Shown here one piece after another: positions 20,438 through 31,909 of a DNA stretch of 64,000 nt. The notes beneath the pieces were generated by a model. It saw only the letters and a program-made list of their open reading frames with translations, was not told the DNA's origin and searched no databases. A program made the position numbers and the translations under genes. Position 1 is the stretch's first letter. Every line of letters starts with the position of its first letter. This DNA is from Heterobasidion occidentale (lineage: Eukaryota; Basidiomycota; Agaricomycetes; Russulales; Bondarzewiaceae): assembly GCA_039111635.1 (NCBI GenBank), contig JBCAQO010000004.1, positions 1,116,001 through 1,180,000 of the forward strand, given 5' to 3'.

Positions 20438-22925
20438 TTAAGCCAGTCTCTCACGTCCCTCCAAAAAAAAACGCACGCCTTCTTTAGCACCGCCGATAAA
20501 TCCCCTCCTCCCTTCTTCCTCGCTAGAAACACCGTCCATCCATTAATCTCTCGCAGCACGTGATGACGGCGGCGGACGACGCTTACCGATACTCGAACAT
20601 GAGCTGCACGGCAACGAAGATGCAGACGCACGCGGAGACCAAGAATCGCAGGCCTTCGCAAAATCAAAATTTGGAACACGGTTGAGCGCCTGCGATATAT
20701 GCGTTGAGCGCGGAGGAGAGGCCCTCACCTGCCCAGCTCCCCACGATTTCGCGGATCATGTGCTTCATGCCGTCCGTCCCGACGACGAAGCCGACCATGT
20801 TCGCGGACATCATCATGAGCGCGTTCCCGACCGCCCCCGCCGCGCACACGTGCCTGTACCACGCCCGCGACGCGAACTGCACGCGCCCCGTCAAATCAGC
20901 ATCGGCATCGGCATCAGAGCATCAGGCGCACGCGAGGAGCGGGCGGGGGTACAAAAGGTAAGGGTCGGACGTCGGACGCGAGCGCACCTTGGAAGCGGGC
21001 AGCAGCCGCCGCGCGAGCAGCTCCGGGAGGATGAAGAGCGAGACGAGCCACCCCCACGCGAGCAGCTTGAACGACAGGTCGTGCCAGAGCGCGACGAACG
21101 TGAACGAGCGCGCTCGACACCGCGACGTGCTTCGTCCCGCCCAGCGGGATGTAGATGTACTGCGGCAACGCTGTCACTTCATTCCTTCTCCGACGAGCCG
21201 AGGTGCGGTGTGTGTGTGGTGTGAGAGAGGCGTACCGCACGATCCAGAGGTTATACGAGCGATGCCAGCTCCGCCAGAAGCCGAGCGTGGAGTAGTTGTT
21301 CGCCATGCACCGCACCATGTTTCGGGCGGGTCGACGCCGTCGAGGAGAGCCCACAGCCGGAAGAAGCGCCACGGCAGCAACAGCTAGCCGCCCAAATTTC
21401 AGCGACTCAAACGAAAAGCAGCAAAGCAGCGGATCGAGCAGACCTTGAGCCACACGACCATCAGGTTCCAGAACCCGATCATGCTGAGCTCGGCGACGCT
21501 GTCCCCGCCCCACGGCGCGCGTCCTTGATGGCGACGACGTACATGAAGTGCAGGATCAGCTCCATCGTGAGGAGCGTCCCCACGAAGCGCGCGGCGTAGT
21601 GCGCGTTCTTGCGCGTCGAGATCGTCGTCGGGCGCGCCAGCTGTGCGTGTCCGTCTCGACGGTCAGGCGCCCGGGGGGGCTCGTGCAGAAGCGAAGTGCG
21701 GACCCGGACGCACCTGCCACATGAAGTCGTTGAACGTCATGATCGGGCCCGCGATGTACAGCGGCGCGTAGAGCGCGTACGCGAGGTAGTTCGCGAGCGA
21801 GTAGGCCTCGAGCGGGTGGAACGTCGTCGCGCGCTGCTTCGCGGACATCTCGAAGTTCGCCGTCTTCCTTCCGCGGCGCGTTCAGCGGGACCGAGACGAG
21901 GCGGCGAGCGTGGGGGGGACTCACGTCTGGCGCGCCGGTGCGGGTGCACGCCCAGTGGTAGTCCACGCTGAAGGAGACGAGGCGGAGCATCGTGATGTTG
22001 AAGCTGACGTGCCAGCGCGGGTACACGCCTTGCCAGCTATCCTGACGACGGCACGCCGTGAGCATTCGGGACGGCCGAAACGACAGCGATGCGAACCAGA
22101 AATCCCAGCGCCGGGTGCGCGCCGGCGAAGGTGTACCCCGAGTGTTTGTCGTTCAGGAAGAGGACCGCGCCGTTGAACAGCCAGGTGACGGCGATGGCCC
22201 CCTTGTGCCCCTTGCACGCGCGCGCCAGCGCATAGTTCACGGCGAGGATGAAGAGGACCTTGAGCGCGCTCGTGCCGTGGAGGGCGAAGAGCATGATGAT
22301 CGAAAACGCGGTGTAGAAGGGGACGCGGTGCATGTTGTTGGGAGGCGGTGCGGACGCGCGGAAGATGGGGCGCGTGTAGATGTATTTGAGGAGGAGGAAG
22401 ATGGAGAGGAGGAGGGCGAGGGCTGGGATGTTGCTGCGAAATGAGCGGTATTGCAAGTCGCTGTTGTCCTGCAAGTGCAGTCAGACGAGCGTGTCGAGGG
22501 TGCGGTTAAAAGAAATGCAGGCCAGCTCGTTTCGAGGCGTTCTAACCGGCGTTATAGACACGGGCAGATAGGGCTTACCACTTCGCGACCGAATAGCCAT
22601 CCAGGCGCGAGCCTGTGTCGATAAAGATTGTAATTCCTATGTGACGCTGCAAACCGCGCGCGGTCTATCTGCAACACGCTCGAAAGCTGCGAGGGTGAAC
22701 GAAATGCGTACTAGAGCTGAGAGACACGGGCACCCAGGCCATCCATGGCACGACGACCACAAAGAAGACGTAGTAGACGAAGAATTCTGGTGTTCGCCAC
22801 CGCGAGGGTGATTTGGACTGGTGGTAGGGAGTGGGCACGTCGACGGTCAGACTTGTGATGCCGCCGCGGCGCGCGCTGCCGACGATGTCTAGCGATGCTC
22901 GCGAGGGGTGAAGATTGGACGGCAT
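20438..22925 (-). CDS. GUP1: MBOAT-family acyltransferase Gup1
   Basis: Multi-membrane-spanning O-acyltransferase of the ER; in yeast Gup1 remodels GPI anchors by adding very long acyl chains. The start at 22925 gives [17 protein letters not shown], a cytosolic N-terminus with [20 protein letters not shown], then membrane segments ([20 protein letters not shown]). A luminal loop [26 protein letters not shown] follows, then [59 protein letters not shown] and the MBOAT histidine motif [15 protein letters not shown]. Next are LVGF-type helices and a last helix [14 protein letters not shown], after which a final exon (REEEGRRGF..) ends in TAA at 20438. All motifs of the family are present and the frame closes, so the gene looks intact. 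It is divergent from the CK2 beta gene, with about 250 bp between them. Confidence 0.87.
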
Positions 22926-23174
22926 TGTTTGGAGTATCAGACCTGCACCCATGAAAGGCTGTAGAGGGAGGGATGCATGGACGGAGGTGATGAGAGCGAG
23001 GACCCCGGGACCTGGGCCGAGAGATCCGTGTCTCCGTCGGGGGTCTGCAGGCGAGCAGCGGGTGTGACCGCGGTGTGTGACCGACACTGCGCCGCGCTGC
23101 TCCCCCACCCACTGCACTGGTCCCAAGTCAGTCCCGACCGCCGCAAACCCGTGTAGACATCCGTTCTGACCCTC

Positions 23175-24330
23175 ATGCTTCGCCATACAGTGGACGAAGC
23201 GTCGACAGGCTCCGATTCTGACTACTCCAAGTGAGCGAGCCCACTACGCCTTCGTCTCATCTCGCACTCCCAGACTTATTTACGCCCGATCCAAGCTCGG
23301 TTCGTCACATCCAGTCTAGCGTGCCCCGAAGGTCTCACAGCGGCGTGGCGGCGGTCAGTGGATATCGTGGTTCCTGTCCTCCAAGGGGAACGAATACTTC
23401 TGCGAGGTCGAGGAAGACTACATCCTCGACCGCTTCAACCTCACGGGTCTGAACACCGAAGTGTCCAACTACACCCAGGCGCTCGACCTCATCACGGACA
23501 ACCTAGGCAAGTGCACCGCCGTCCGTCGACCGCGAGACGCCAGCTTCTCACAGTCTCGAGTACAGACGACGACTTTCAAGACGAGTTCCGCGGCTCGCTC
23601 GATATCCAAGCTCGGCTCCTCTACGGCCTCATCCACGCGCGCTGGATAGTGACCGCCCGCGGCCTCCAGAAGATGGTGCGTCCCCGCCCTCCCCCGCTCC
23701 CTCTGATGACCCCATCCACCCCCTCCCCTCCAGCTGGACAAGTACAAACGAGCCGACTTCGGGCGCTGCCCGCGCGTGCTGTGCCAGTCCCAGCCGCTCC
23801 TCCCCGTCGGCCTGACCGACGTCCCGTACGAAAACTCCGTCAAGCTCTACTGCGGGCGCTGCGAGGACATCTACTCCCCCAAGTCGTCCCGCCACGGCTC
23901 CATCGACGGCGCCTACTTCGGGACGTCCTTCCCCCACCTCCTCTTCCTCGTCTACCCGGGCCTCATCCCGCCAAAGAGCGGGCCCGTGGACCTCGCGCGG
24001 CCGGGCGGCGCGGGGCTCGCAGGGGAGGACGCGGCGGCGCGGCGGCGCGCGCGCATGAAGGAGGAGATCCAGGAGGGATCGGGCGTGGGCGAGGGCGTGG
24101 GCGAGGGGGTGAGCACGGCCACGGCGGCGCTGAGGGCGGAGCGCTATCCCCCGAAGATCTTTGGGTTCCAGGTGAACGAGATCGCGAAGCTCCAGCGGTG
24201 GCAGGAGGCCGTCAGAGATAGGTCCGTCCGTCCCGCCTTCGTCTTCCATCGTCGCCGCTCTGCGTCTGACACTTCGCGTTGACGCCTTATCAGGCAAGTG
24301 GCGCGGCTAGAGGAGTACGAGAATACATGA
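23175..24330 (+). CDS. CKB1: Casein kinase 2 beta (regulatory) subunit
   Basis: Regulatory subunit of the CK2 tetramer. The probable first exon ([19 protein letters not shown], 23175) is followed by the conserved [20 protein letters not shown], an acidic loop region, [11 protein letters not shown], and [17 protein letters not shown]. The zinc-binding dimerisation domain has CPRVLC and CGRCEDIY, and the kinase-binding tail contains [12 protein letters not shown] loop of about 60 residues rich in Ala, Arg, Gly and Glu precedes [20 protein letters not shown], and the last exon [11 protein letters not shown] ends in TGA at 24330. The splice between exon 1 and WISWF was not resolved: the donor AAGTGAGC is out of phase with the obvious acceptor. 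All four zinc cysteines are present. The family is unmistakable. Confidence 0.88.
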
Positions 24331-24904
24331 TTCGTCGGCGGGCCTAGTCGCTAATAGGGTAGGTTGCAACCATCACAGCCACGAATCTTGTACGATCCAC
24401 GATGGCGCGCGCATGTAATACTCCTACAGAGCCCGGGGCTGTCCTGTTCGAATTCTTTTCCGTTGCCTTGTTTCCATGATGTAGGCTAATAAATTTGAAA
24501 AAAAAAACACATTTCGTCGTCGAGCTTCAAGGTGACATCTGCATGATCACTGGCAGATCTGCTTCCCGATCTAAGCCCGTTCGTGAGCTAGAGAATTGGC
24601 GTGCACGAACGTCATTCGATCACGTCCCCCCAGCTTACCTCCGCCGAGAAAAATTGTAATAGGTACATACAGAGCAAACAAGAATAACAACGGGGGTATT
24701 CATTCTATGCCGCAGTTGAAGGTATAAGGTACATGATGGGAATATGCAGAGTATATGTGCAGCGAATGACGAGAGGCGAGGGATCCCGCCCACCGTGGAA
24801 ATAGAGCTGATGTATGATCTCAGAAATAATAAAGACAGAGAAAGAAAGACCGAGAGCAAGAACGAGAGTGGTGTGCGCGGACAGGGCCGGCGCGGCGCCG
24901 CTCG
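24331..24904. other. Convergent 3' region between CKB1 and the FAD monooxygenase
   Basis: AT-richer than the surrounding genes, with an A tract at about 24498. It contains the 3' untranslated regions of both neighbours. No gene seen. Confidence 0.5.
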
Positions 24905-26974
24905 TCAGTGGCCGTCCGAGTGCTGCACCTGGATGTCCATCTCGAACTCCATCTCGCGCGCCTTGGCGCGCTCGCGGAGGAGGCCCCACTGGACCCACCA
25001 GTTGTCCGCCTCGTCCTCGGCGTCGTACCCGAATATCTCGCGGTTCTCGTCCCACTGCGCGGTCGTGCCGTCGGACTCGTCGCTGTCGAGCACGTTGAGG
25101 CCCTTGTCGTACTTGGCGCGCATCACGGTGTCGCGCATGCGCGTCTCGGGCCCCGCGGGGAGCGTCATGAAGTAGATGTTCGCCATGTCGAGCACGCGGT
25201 TCTTCGAGCAGCGCGGCTGGCGGAGATCCTGGAACGCGTACAGGAAGCTCTCGATCTGGTCTTCGGAGCGCAGGTGCGAGAAGAGCTTCGCGAGGACCGA
25301 GGCGTCCTCCAGGCTCATGCTGCCCGCCTGGATCGACCCTGGCTAGTAAAAGCGCGCCGCCGGAATCAGCATGGCCGGGGGGCCGGGGGCAGAAACACCG
25401 CGTTGCCGTGCTGCGCGCGAGCGGGCGAACGGGCGAGCGGAAGGCACTCACCGGGTAGGGGTGCGCGGCCTCGCCGACGACGAGCAGCCGCCCGCTGTCG
25501 TGCACCCAGTCATCGAGGTCCGAGCGCTCGGTCACCTGCATGCGCGCCGGGTTCACCAATCTAGCCATTTTCTGCAGCCTGTGGCAGAACAGCAACAGCA
25601 CGACGTCCGCGAAATCGCCGTGCGATGCGCCACCGAACGGCTGTGAGCTTCGACTTCCGCGAAGAAGGCAACGCGGGCCGCACCTTGGCTCTGATCCCGT
25701 TACGTGACTTGATAGGACATCTGCGGACACGACGTCGTTCCAGACGTCGCTAGTGCTCGATCCGTCGTCTGGGGCGTAGAAGTACAAGGCACAGTCGTCG
25801 TTCTCGCCCTGAATGGCAAGCACCCAAACTTAATCAGCGGAGGCGGTCGCGAGACGAAACGCTGGGAGGACTGACTATTCGGAAGCACAGCGCGCAGTGC
25901 TTGTCGCCGAACCAGACGAACTGCGTGACCTGTCATCAGATCGCGCCCATGTAAAATGCACGGGGGAGAAGGGGGGCCGGAAACGAGACTGACCAGCTCC
26001 TGCTTTAGTAGCTCTGCTAGTTCTGGATCTGCGCGCATCTGGTCTCCCGGAATGACAGCGCTAGACACGAAACTCGCTCAGATGCTGCTAAAACGGGGAT
26101 ATAGCATGGACCGACTTGAACATCATGAGACCCGTCGGCTTGACAGAGTCATTTGATCCCAACACCGCCGCTCGGCAGACGCCCTTGGCGCCGTCCGCGC
26201 CGATGACGATGTCGCCCTTGAGCACCTCGCCCGTGCTCAGCGTCACGGTGTGGGTCTCCGCGTCCACCGACGAAACGCGGGCGTTCGTGCGCACCTTCGC
26301 GCCCAGCTCGAGCGCGGTCTCCAAGAGCATCTTGCGCAGCCTACTATGCTATCACGTAAACTCTGTTAATTGAGGTCCGAATCGGAGGAAGCGGCCGACG
26401 TACATGCAGAACATGAACTCGCCCCCGGCCTCGTTCAGCATCTCCTTGTCCCATCGGTGCGCACCAAGCATGTATGCAGAATCAACTGGGGCGCGCGATC
26501 GCGAGTCAGGACGGGGTGTGCGCATACGTCGGGGCGGGGAAGCGGGACTCACGGCGCTGGAGGTAGACGCATTCTGAGACGGAGGCGATCTGCTTGAGCT
26601 TGTCGCCCATGCCCCAATGGTAGAAGATTTTGGTCATGTTCGGGGGCATGCGCGTGCCGCCGGAGTTTTGGGACGACTGCGGGCGGGATGTGAGGGAGCG
26701 GGGACGTGACGAGGCGGGCGCGGAGCCGTACTCACGGCATCAAAGTCGACCTCTCGTTCCAACACGGTGACGCGGTGCCCCACGCGTCTGAGCGCGACGG
26801 CGCACGCGAGCCCGGCGATGCCGCCGCCGACGATGATGAAGTCGACCGACAGTGACGCGTCTTGGGAGCCGAGGGGCCTCTCGCCTAAGGCGGGAAGCAT
26901 GGCACGCATTAGTGTCGATCGAGGACGCGCATCGACAATTGACCAGGGGGACGTACGTGGGTCGTTCCGTTCAT
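24905..26974 (-). CDS. FAD-dependent monooxygenase (salicylate-hydroxylase-like)
   Basis: Class A flavin monooxygenase that hydroxylates small aromatic or related substrates with NAD(P)H and O2. The N-terminal ADP-binding fold VDFIIVGGGIAGLACAVALR (GxGxxG) lies near 26850, and the acidic end of strand 2 follows in VTVLEREVDF. The DG motif region IVIGADGAKGVCRAAVLG is near 26200. The GD-type ribityl-binding motif appears as LLVVGEAAHPYP (Glu in place of Asp), followed by the SMSLEDASVLAKLF helix. The tail DNWWVQWGLLRERAKAREME ends at 24905. Several short introns interrupt it. The start is either ATG 26909 (MRAMLPALGERPLG) or an upstream exon MNGTTH at 26974, whose splice phase I could not reconcile. 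No signal peptide. The substrate cannot be inferred. No neighbouring biosynthetic genes are seen. Confidence 0.8.
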
Positions 26975-28438
26975 AGTGTTTGATTTTGGGAGTGGGGGAA
27001 GGAGTACAGAGGAAAGACGGGAGAAGGGACAGAGGACGAAACGAGAAGAGGAGACGGGCCTGGCGCGGTATATTATACGTTGCGGCGGAGGAATTTGTTA
27101 TGCAATTATAAGGCCGACACGTGGAGGAGTTACCTTTGGTTCCGTCCAGCGTTGAACGATAACCGTCGGCTTATTGGGTCGCGACCCTCTTTCGGTAAGC
27201 GGCGTCAGGGCCCGCGGCCGAGAGCCCATCCATCCCCCAGTAGCAGTCCAGTAGCCCCCAGCCCATCCTCCTTTCGTCCCCGTCGTTCTCAACCAAGCTC
27301 CTTTTTCGCGCACCAGAACGCCATCAGCGAGCCAGGGTGTCGTGGCGTCCGACGCTTCTTGGCGAACGACCGGATCCTCACGAAGGCCAATCTTTGATCC
27401 TCAGAGAGCATCTTCGAGATCTTTGATCCCCTCAGCCTCGTAAGCCTTCTCAAGGTGACAGTATTTAGCTCCAGATCCCCCTTTCGTCTCCGCCACCGCG
27501 GCGTGTTCCGCATAAGCGGAGATCCCAAGAACCGCCCTCAAGCGTTACGACAGCCCTTGGGGACATGCTTGTCCACATCTCCAAAAGGGCACAACACGTC
27601 GATCGTGTGACCAAAACAGTAGCATTCCCTCAGATGGTCCGAAGTGCAGTCCTCAATGAATGCTGAGGTCAAAACGATTGCGCCCAGAAAGAACCTCAAT
27701 GCCTCTAGCCATAATGACGCAGGCGCTCTAGACCGTGACGGGCCCTCAAAAATCAGCAGACGCTTTGCCACATTCTCAGCCTCTGCTTGAAAACTGAAGC
27801 GCACGGCACAAGATGCAGCGCATATGGGTCCAATAATCGCGTAAGTCAGCCCGTTCTCGCCCCTCGGCGTTTACTACGCGACTTCGCGAATTTTTCTCTT
27901 GATTGCGCTGCGGGGCTCTGCGAACAAAATGGAACGCGCCGCCATGTGAGCATCTCGTCCATACTCGCGAAGTGGGCGAATATGCTTACCGATAAGGAGC
28001 GCGCCAATGACCGTCCGATGATCGTTTCCATCGCCTCGGCCAACGGGATGCATCGCGCCAATGACAGAAACGTACTGCAGAAACAGAAGGACCCTGTTTG
28101 CCATCTCGCCATGCCCGAGGCAAATTAATCTGTCAGCTTCAGCCAAGGAAAACTTTCGACCGAGCCGAACCGTGCATGCATAGTGCCATCAGAGTCCACA
28201 AATAAAAACGCTATCGTACTCACGGGACCCATATGGACGGAATACATATAGGCAACAAGACGCCAAGAGTCACGTCGCAGAGCCCCTATCCTACAACTTA
28301 CAGACAACAGCGTCGCCGCGACAGCGACGAGCAACACGAAAAAAAAAATTAAGATAACGATACAGTTTCTGAGCGGTTCGAAAAAGTCAAGTCATCATCC
28401 ATCGAGGCGCAGACCGAGTTCGTCGAGGGGCATTTACC
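26975..28438. other. Unassigned region; possible small multi-exon gene on minus strand
   Basis: No recognised gene. On the minus strand, 28340-28125 has a hydrophobic segment (VLLVAVAATLLSVSC) followed by RRDSWRLVAYMYSVHMGP and a GTGAGT donor. Further GTAAGC donors near 27990 and short open stretches reach about 27540. This could be a small membrane-protein gene, but no consistent splicing model or family match was found. 26975-27500 shows only short open frames. Confidence 0.25.
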
Positions 28439-29611
28439 TCATTCCGGCCTTTGGACCGTGTATCGCTCCCAGCCAGGGTACGAGAACGACTCGGTCCTGA
28501 CCTGCATCGAGGCGGGCACCTTGCCCTTGCCCGACTCCGCCATGAACGCCTCGGCGCTCGCGAGATCGACGGGCATCTCGAGCGACACCGGCATCGGCAG
28601 GAACTTGAGCTTCCGCGTGTCGCGCTCGCCGCGCGCAAACGGGAGCGGCTTCGGCGGCTTCGGCTTCGGGAGGTGCAGGTGGTCGTAGTTCGGCTGTGTG
28701 GAGCCCGCCTGCGTGCTCGGGAGCGAAGAACACACTGGGCGCGAGGACGAGGACGCGGTGCTGGGGGACGAGGACGCGGAAGAGGAGGAGCAGGAGGAAG
28801 ACAACGGGGAGGCTGAGAGCGAAGCGCAGGAGGAGGAGCCCGGGAGGTCGGAGGGCGCGTACGTATGCGACGAGGGGTCTTCCAGAACCGGTCGCGAGGT
28901 CGCTTCACGGCCGCCATTTGCACTCGCTCGCATTTGTCCTTGTTGCCCAAAGGGGGGAGCAGGGACGAGCGACGCCAGCTCTGCGAGTGCCTCCGGGTTG
29001 TTTGGCTGGAGATGCAACGCCCCGCGCAGATCTGTGGCAGGCAAGGGCGCCCGAGGGCCGTCGTCAGCACCAAGCTCAGGGGCAGCTGACTATGCGTTCG
29101 CTTCCAACATAGGATATTATAAACTTCTGCACCTTTAATAGCACCGTCCACATGGCCCTGCATTTTCCGCGCGCGTGCCCGCCTGAAATAGCCCTTGCCA
29201 CTCTTGTGCTGGCTCAAAGCCTTGTCGCACGCGGCTTCGGCTTCCATCCATCTACATGAGATGACGCGAATGGAAGAGCGGCGTAAAGAAAGGTGCGCGT
29301 GAAAAGTGAAAAGATGGAAGCACGTTATCGATCAGGGGGCAATAAGCAAGTAGTAGTGAGGGGGGCACACGCATACCGGTTGAGTTTGAGATGCGCTGCG
29401 GCGAGGTTGAGCTGGTAATGCGGCATTTCTGGCTCGATCTCGTTGGCCGCGGTATAGTGCTGTATGGCGGACTCGTAGTCCCCTTTCTTGAACGCCACGT
29501 TGCCCTGTAACATCGCGGATCGGACCCGGCCTTCAGAAGGGAGGAGACGCTGCACGAAGAAGGCAAATGTTTACCAGCTCTTTTTCCCTCTCTGCTTTGA
29601 TATAGCGCCAT
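28439..29611 (-). CDS. TPR-repeat protein, possible Hsp90/Hsp70 co-chaperone
   Basis: The start at ATG 29611 gives MALYQSREGKRAG; a 44-nt intron (29574-29531) joins in frame to RVRSAMLQGNVAFKKGDYES. Three TPR motifs follow: AMLQGNVAFKKGDYESAIQHY, MPHYQLNLAAAHLKLNR with AEAACDKALSQH, and GKGYFRRARARKMQGHVDGAIK with LRGALHLQPNNPEALAELASL. This three-motif block resembles the carboxylate-clamp TPRs of Hsp90/Hsp70 co-chaperones. The C-terminal half is a Ser/Pro-rich linker, then a conserved-looking block PLPFARGERDTRKLKFLPMP, MPVDLASAEAFM and ESFSYPGWERYTVQRPE at the end. I do not know a named orthologue. It lies directly downstream of, and may slightly overlap, the gene at 29571-30806 on the same strand. 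Confidence 0.7.
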
Positions 29612-30806
29612 TCCGGAGCTCCCCGACCGTCATCTCGGCCTCGCCTGCGCCTGCGCGTTCGACCCCCCCGCCAAAATCAAGCTCGAGCTCCCAGATGTCT
29701 TCTTCCTCTTCTGTACCCCAGCCATACACACCGCTTCCTACACGCAACGTCGGACATGCACCGTCAGCACGAGATCAGCGAACGATAAAAGATCCGCAGT
29801 ACCCCTTCCATCCCATTCGCGCTGCTTCCCAGAGCGCACGCCGCTCTCGAGCTCCTCCTCGCTCACCGTCCGCTCGCACACCTCGCCGAGATGGTCAGTC
29901 GAGCACCCGCACTCGCACCACTTGCTCGTCAGCTTCTCGCGCAGCACGAGCCCGTACCCGCGCACGTCGAACTCGTGCGCGACGCGCCAGAGCGTCTGCA
30001 CGAGCCGCTCGTACCCCACCCGCACCTTGACGCGCCAGCTCGCGTCCCACGCGCCGCCCGCGCCGATGCGCGAGCCGTACTTGAGCACGCACGCCTCCTC
30101 GAGCGCCTCGAGGCCCTCCGTGAGCGGCCCAAGGTGTGCGGGCTTCGCGAATTTCGGGGACGGCGCCGCTTCGAGCGCATCGAGGTGCGCCCTCAGCGCG
30201 GGGAAGTAGGGGAGAAGGTGGAGGGAGTGCAAGCCGCGCTTGCGACAGATCGCGACGCCGTTCGACAGTGCCTGCCCACGATCGAGCGGCGGCGAGAATA
30301 AATCAGACGGGAGTCGGGATTCACATTGGGCAGCCGTACGCACGAAGTGTCTAAGTACGGTGTAGGACCACAGCACGCTCTTGGTCGCCACCCGTTCGCC
30401 CGCCTGCCGCATGTCCATGCCGATGGCGGACCGGAAAAAATCCTTGATGTCTTCGGAATCGGCGTTGTGTGCGACCCAGCCCGGGCCGCACAGCCCAATG
30501 CACCGCATCATGAGGGTAGGGAGGTGGACGAGCGAGACGCTGAACAAGCGCGTGGAGAATAGCCGGGCGATGTCCTGCTCGTAGCGAAGGAGAAGCATGC
30601 GCGCGATGCAATGTTCGAGCTCAGATACGGCGGTCATTGCTTGGGAGATGCTCTTGTCGACCAGCGGGTTTCGGCCGGTGGTCCCTGTGCGAGCGCATAT
30701 GCGCGTGTGAATGGGAATTGGAGTGAGTGTGCTGGTTATGGCCGGCATTGTTCGCCTTGCGCGCAGAGGCGGCCCTTTTCTTGACATGCGAGTACTTTGC
30801 GGGCAT
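29571..30806 (-). CDS. Unrecognised conserved-looking protein
   Basis: A long open frame on the minus strand contains SISQAMTAVSELEHCIARML, LVHLPTLMMRCIGLCGPGW, DFFRSAIGMDMRQAGERVA, SVLWSYTVLRHFVRTA, LHSLHLLPYFPALRAHLDAL and KWCECGCSTDHLGEVC. It is mainly helical, with no membrane segment and no domain I recognise. Two starts compete: ATG 30806 (MPAKYSHVKKRAASARK with a His-rich stretch) and an out-of-frame ATG about 18 bp downstream (MSRKGPPLRARR) that is continuous with the main frame. At the 3' end the frame stops at 29738. Alternatively, a 65-nt intron with a CTGAC branch site joins to GSGVYGWGTEEEEDIWELEL and ends at 29571, overlapping the first exon of the TPR gene by about 40 bp. The acidic tail looks like real protein, so I favour the longer model. 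Confidence 0.55.
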
Positions 30807-31323
30807 TCTCGAAGGGATTTGAGGTCGTCAGAAGAACCGCAGCCGCACGTTTTGGTGGTCGCAGAGAGAGATACTCCGAGGGCCTGAGCGAGAGCTGTGT
30901 CTGAGAAAGTGTGACCTTGAGAAGCGCTGACAACCCTAGAGTAACGCACGGATGATATTCGCCACCGATGGTGTACAATCGAGGAGACGGGGCACGAGCA
31001 ATGTCGTAGCCGATGCCTGCGGACGCCCGCTGCAAAGACAAAATGGTCAAGAATACTCGAAATTGAAGAAGCAGACGACGATAATTGACGTTGCCGGCCA
31101 CCGCCGGACCTTCATCCATACGAGTTCCGACCCGTCGCTTCGCGACTTTCACGCAATGCTGAATACTATTTGTGGGGGTAAGGGTTGAATCTGAGTTTTG
31201 TTGTTTGGTTTTAAAAAAATATGAGGCTTTAGATACTTTTGTTGGTTGCATGCTACACATTGTAGGCTACCTGTAGTCTGTGTGAAGTCTGTTGTTTGCT
31301 ATATAATTGTGACTTGATTACCT

Positions 31324-31806
31324 GTCGCTTGTGCTTCCGTTGCTTGCTCCCGTTGCTTGTGCTTCCGTCGCTTGCTCCCGTCGCTTGTGCTCCCGTCGCT
31401 TGTGCTCCCGTCGCTTGTGCTCCCGTCGCTTGTGTCCCGTCGCTTGTGCTCCCGTCGCTTGTGCTCCCGTCGCTTGTGCTCCCGTCGCTTGTGCTCCCGT
31501 CGCTTGTGCTCCCGTCGCTTGTGCTCCCGTCGCTTGTGCTCCGTCGCTTGTGCTCCCGTCGCTTGTGCTCCCGTCGCTTGTGCTCCCGTCGCTTGTGCTC
31601 CCGTCGCTTGTGCTCCCGTCGCTTGTGCTCCGTCGCTTGTGCTCCCGTCGCTTGTGCTCCCGTCGCTTGTGCTCCCGTCGCTTGTGCTCCCGTCGCTTGT
31701 GCTCCCGTCGCTTGTGCTCCCGTCGCTTGTGCTCCCGTCGCTTGTGCTTCCGTCGCTTGCTCCCGTCGCTTGTGCTCCCGTCGCTTGTGCTCCTGTTACT
31801 TGTGTT
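31324..31806. repeat. 15-bp minisatellite, about 30 tandem copies
   Basis: Tandem copies of CGTCGCTTGTGCTCC, with a few 12- and 14-bp variants (near 31428, 31541, 31631 and at both ends) and more degenerate copies at the edges (GTTGCTTGTGCTTC on the left, TGTTACTTGTG on the right). Because 15 is a multiple of three, all six frames are open as pentapeptide repeats (for example VACAP and REHKR). The shorter variants shift the frame, so coding is unlikely. There is no spacer diversity, which rules out CRISPR. Confidence 0.95.
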
Positions 31807-31909
31807 TTCATTTTTTGCACTCTCATTAGCCTTCCTTCCCTTGTGTGTTGCACCCTGTTTGCTGCACTCTCCTTGTAGGTTATTGGACATTTTATCAAAA
31901 TTCAAGTAA

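Noticed and set aside
31324..31806. Possible CRISPR array
   Set aside because: Repeats are directly adjacent with no spacers, and the window is eukaryotic.
31299..31909. Long repeat-encoded open frames on both strands
   Set aside because: They are a by-product of a 15-bp period. Shorter repeat variants break any single reading frame, and no gene structure surrounds them.
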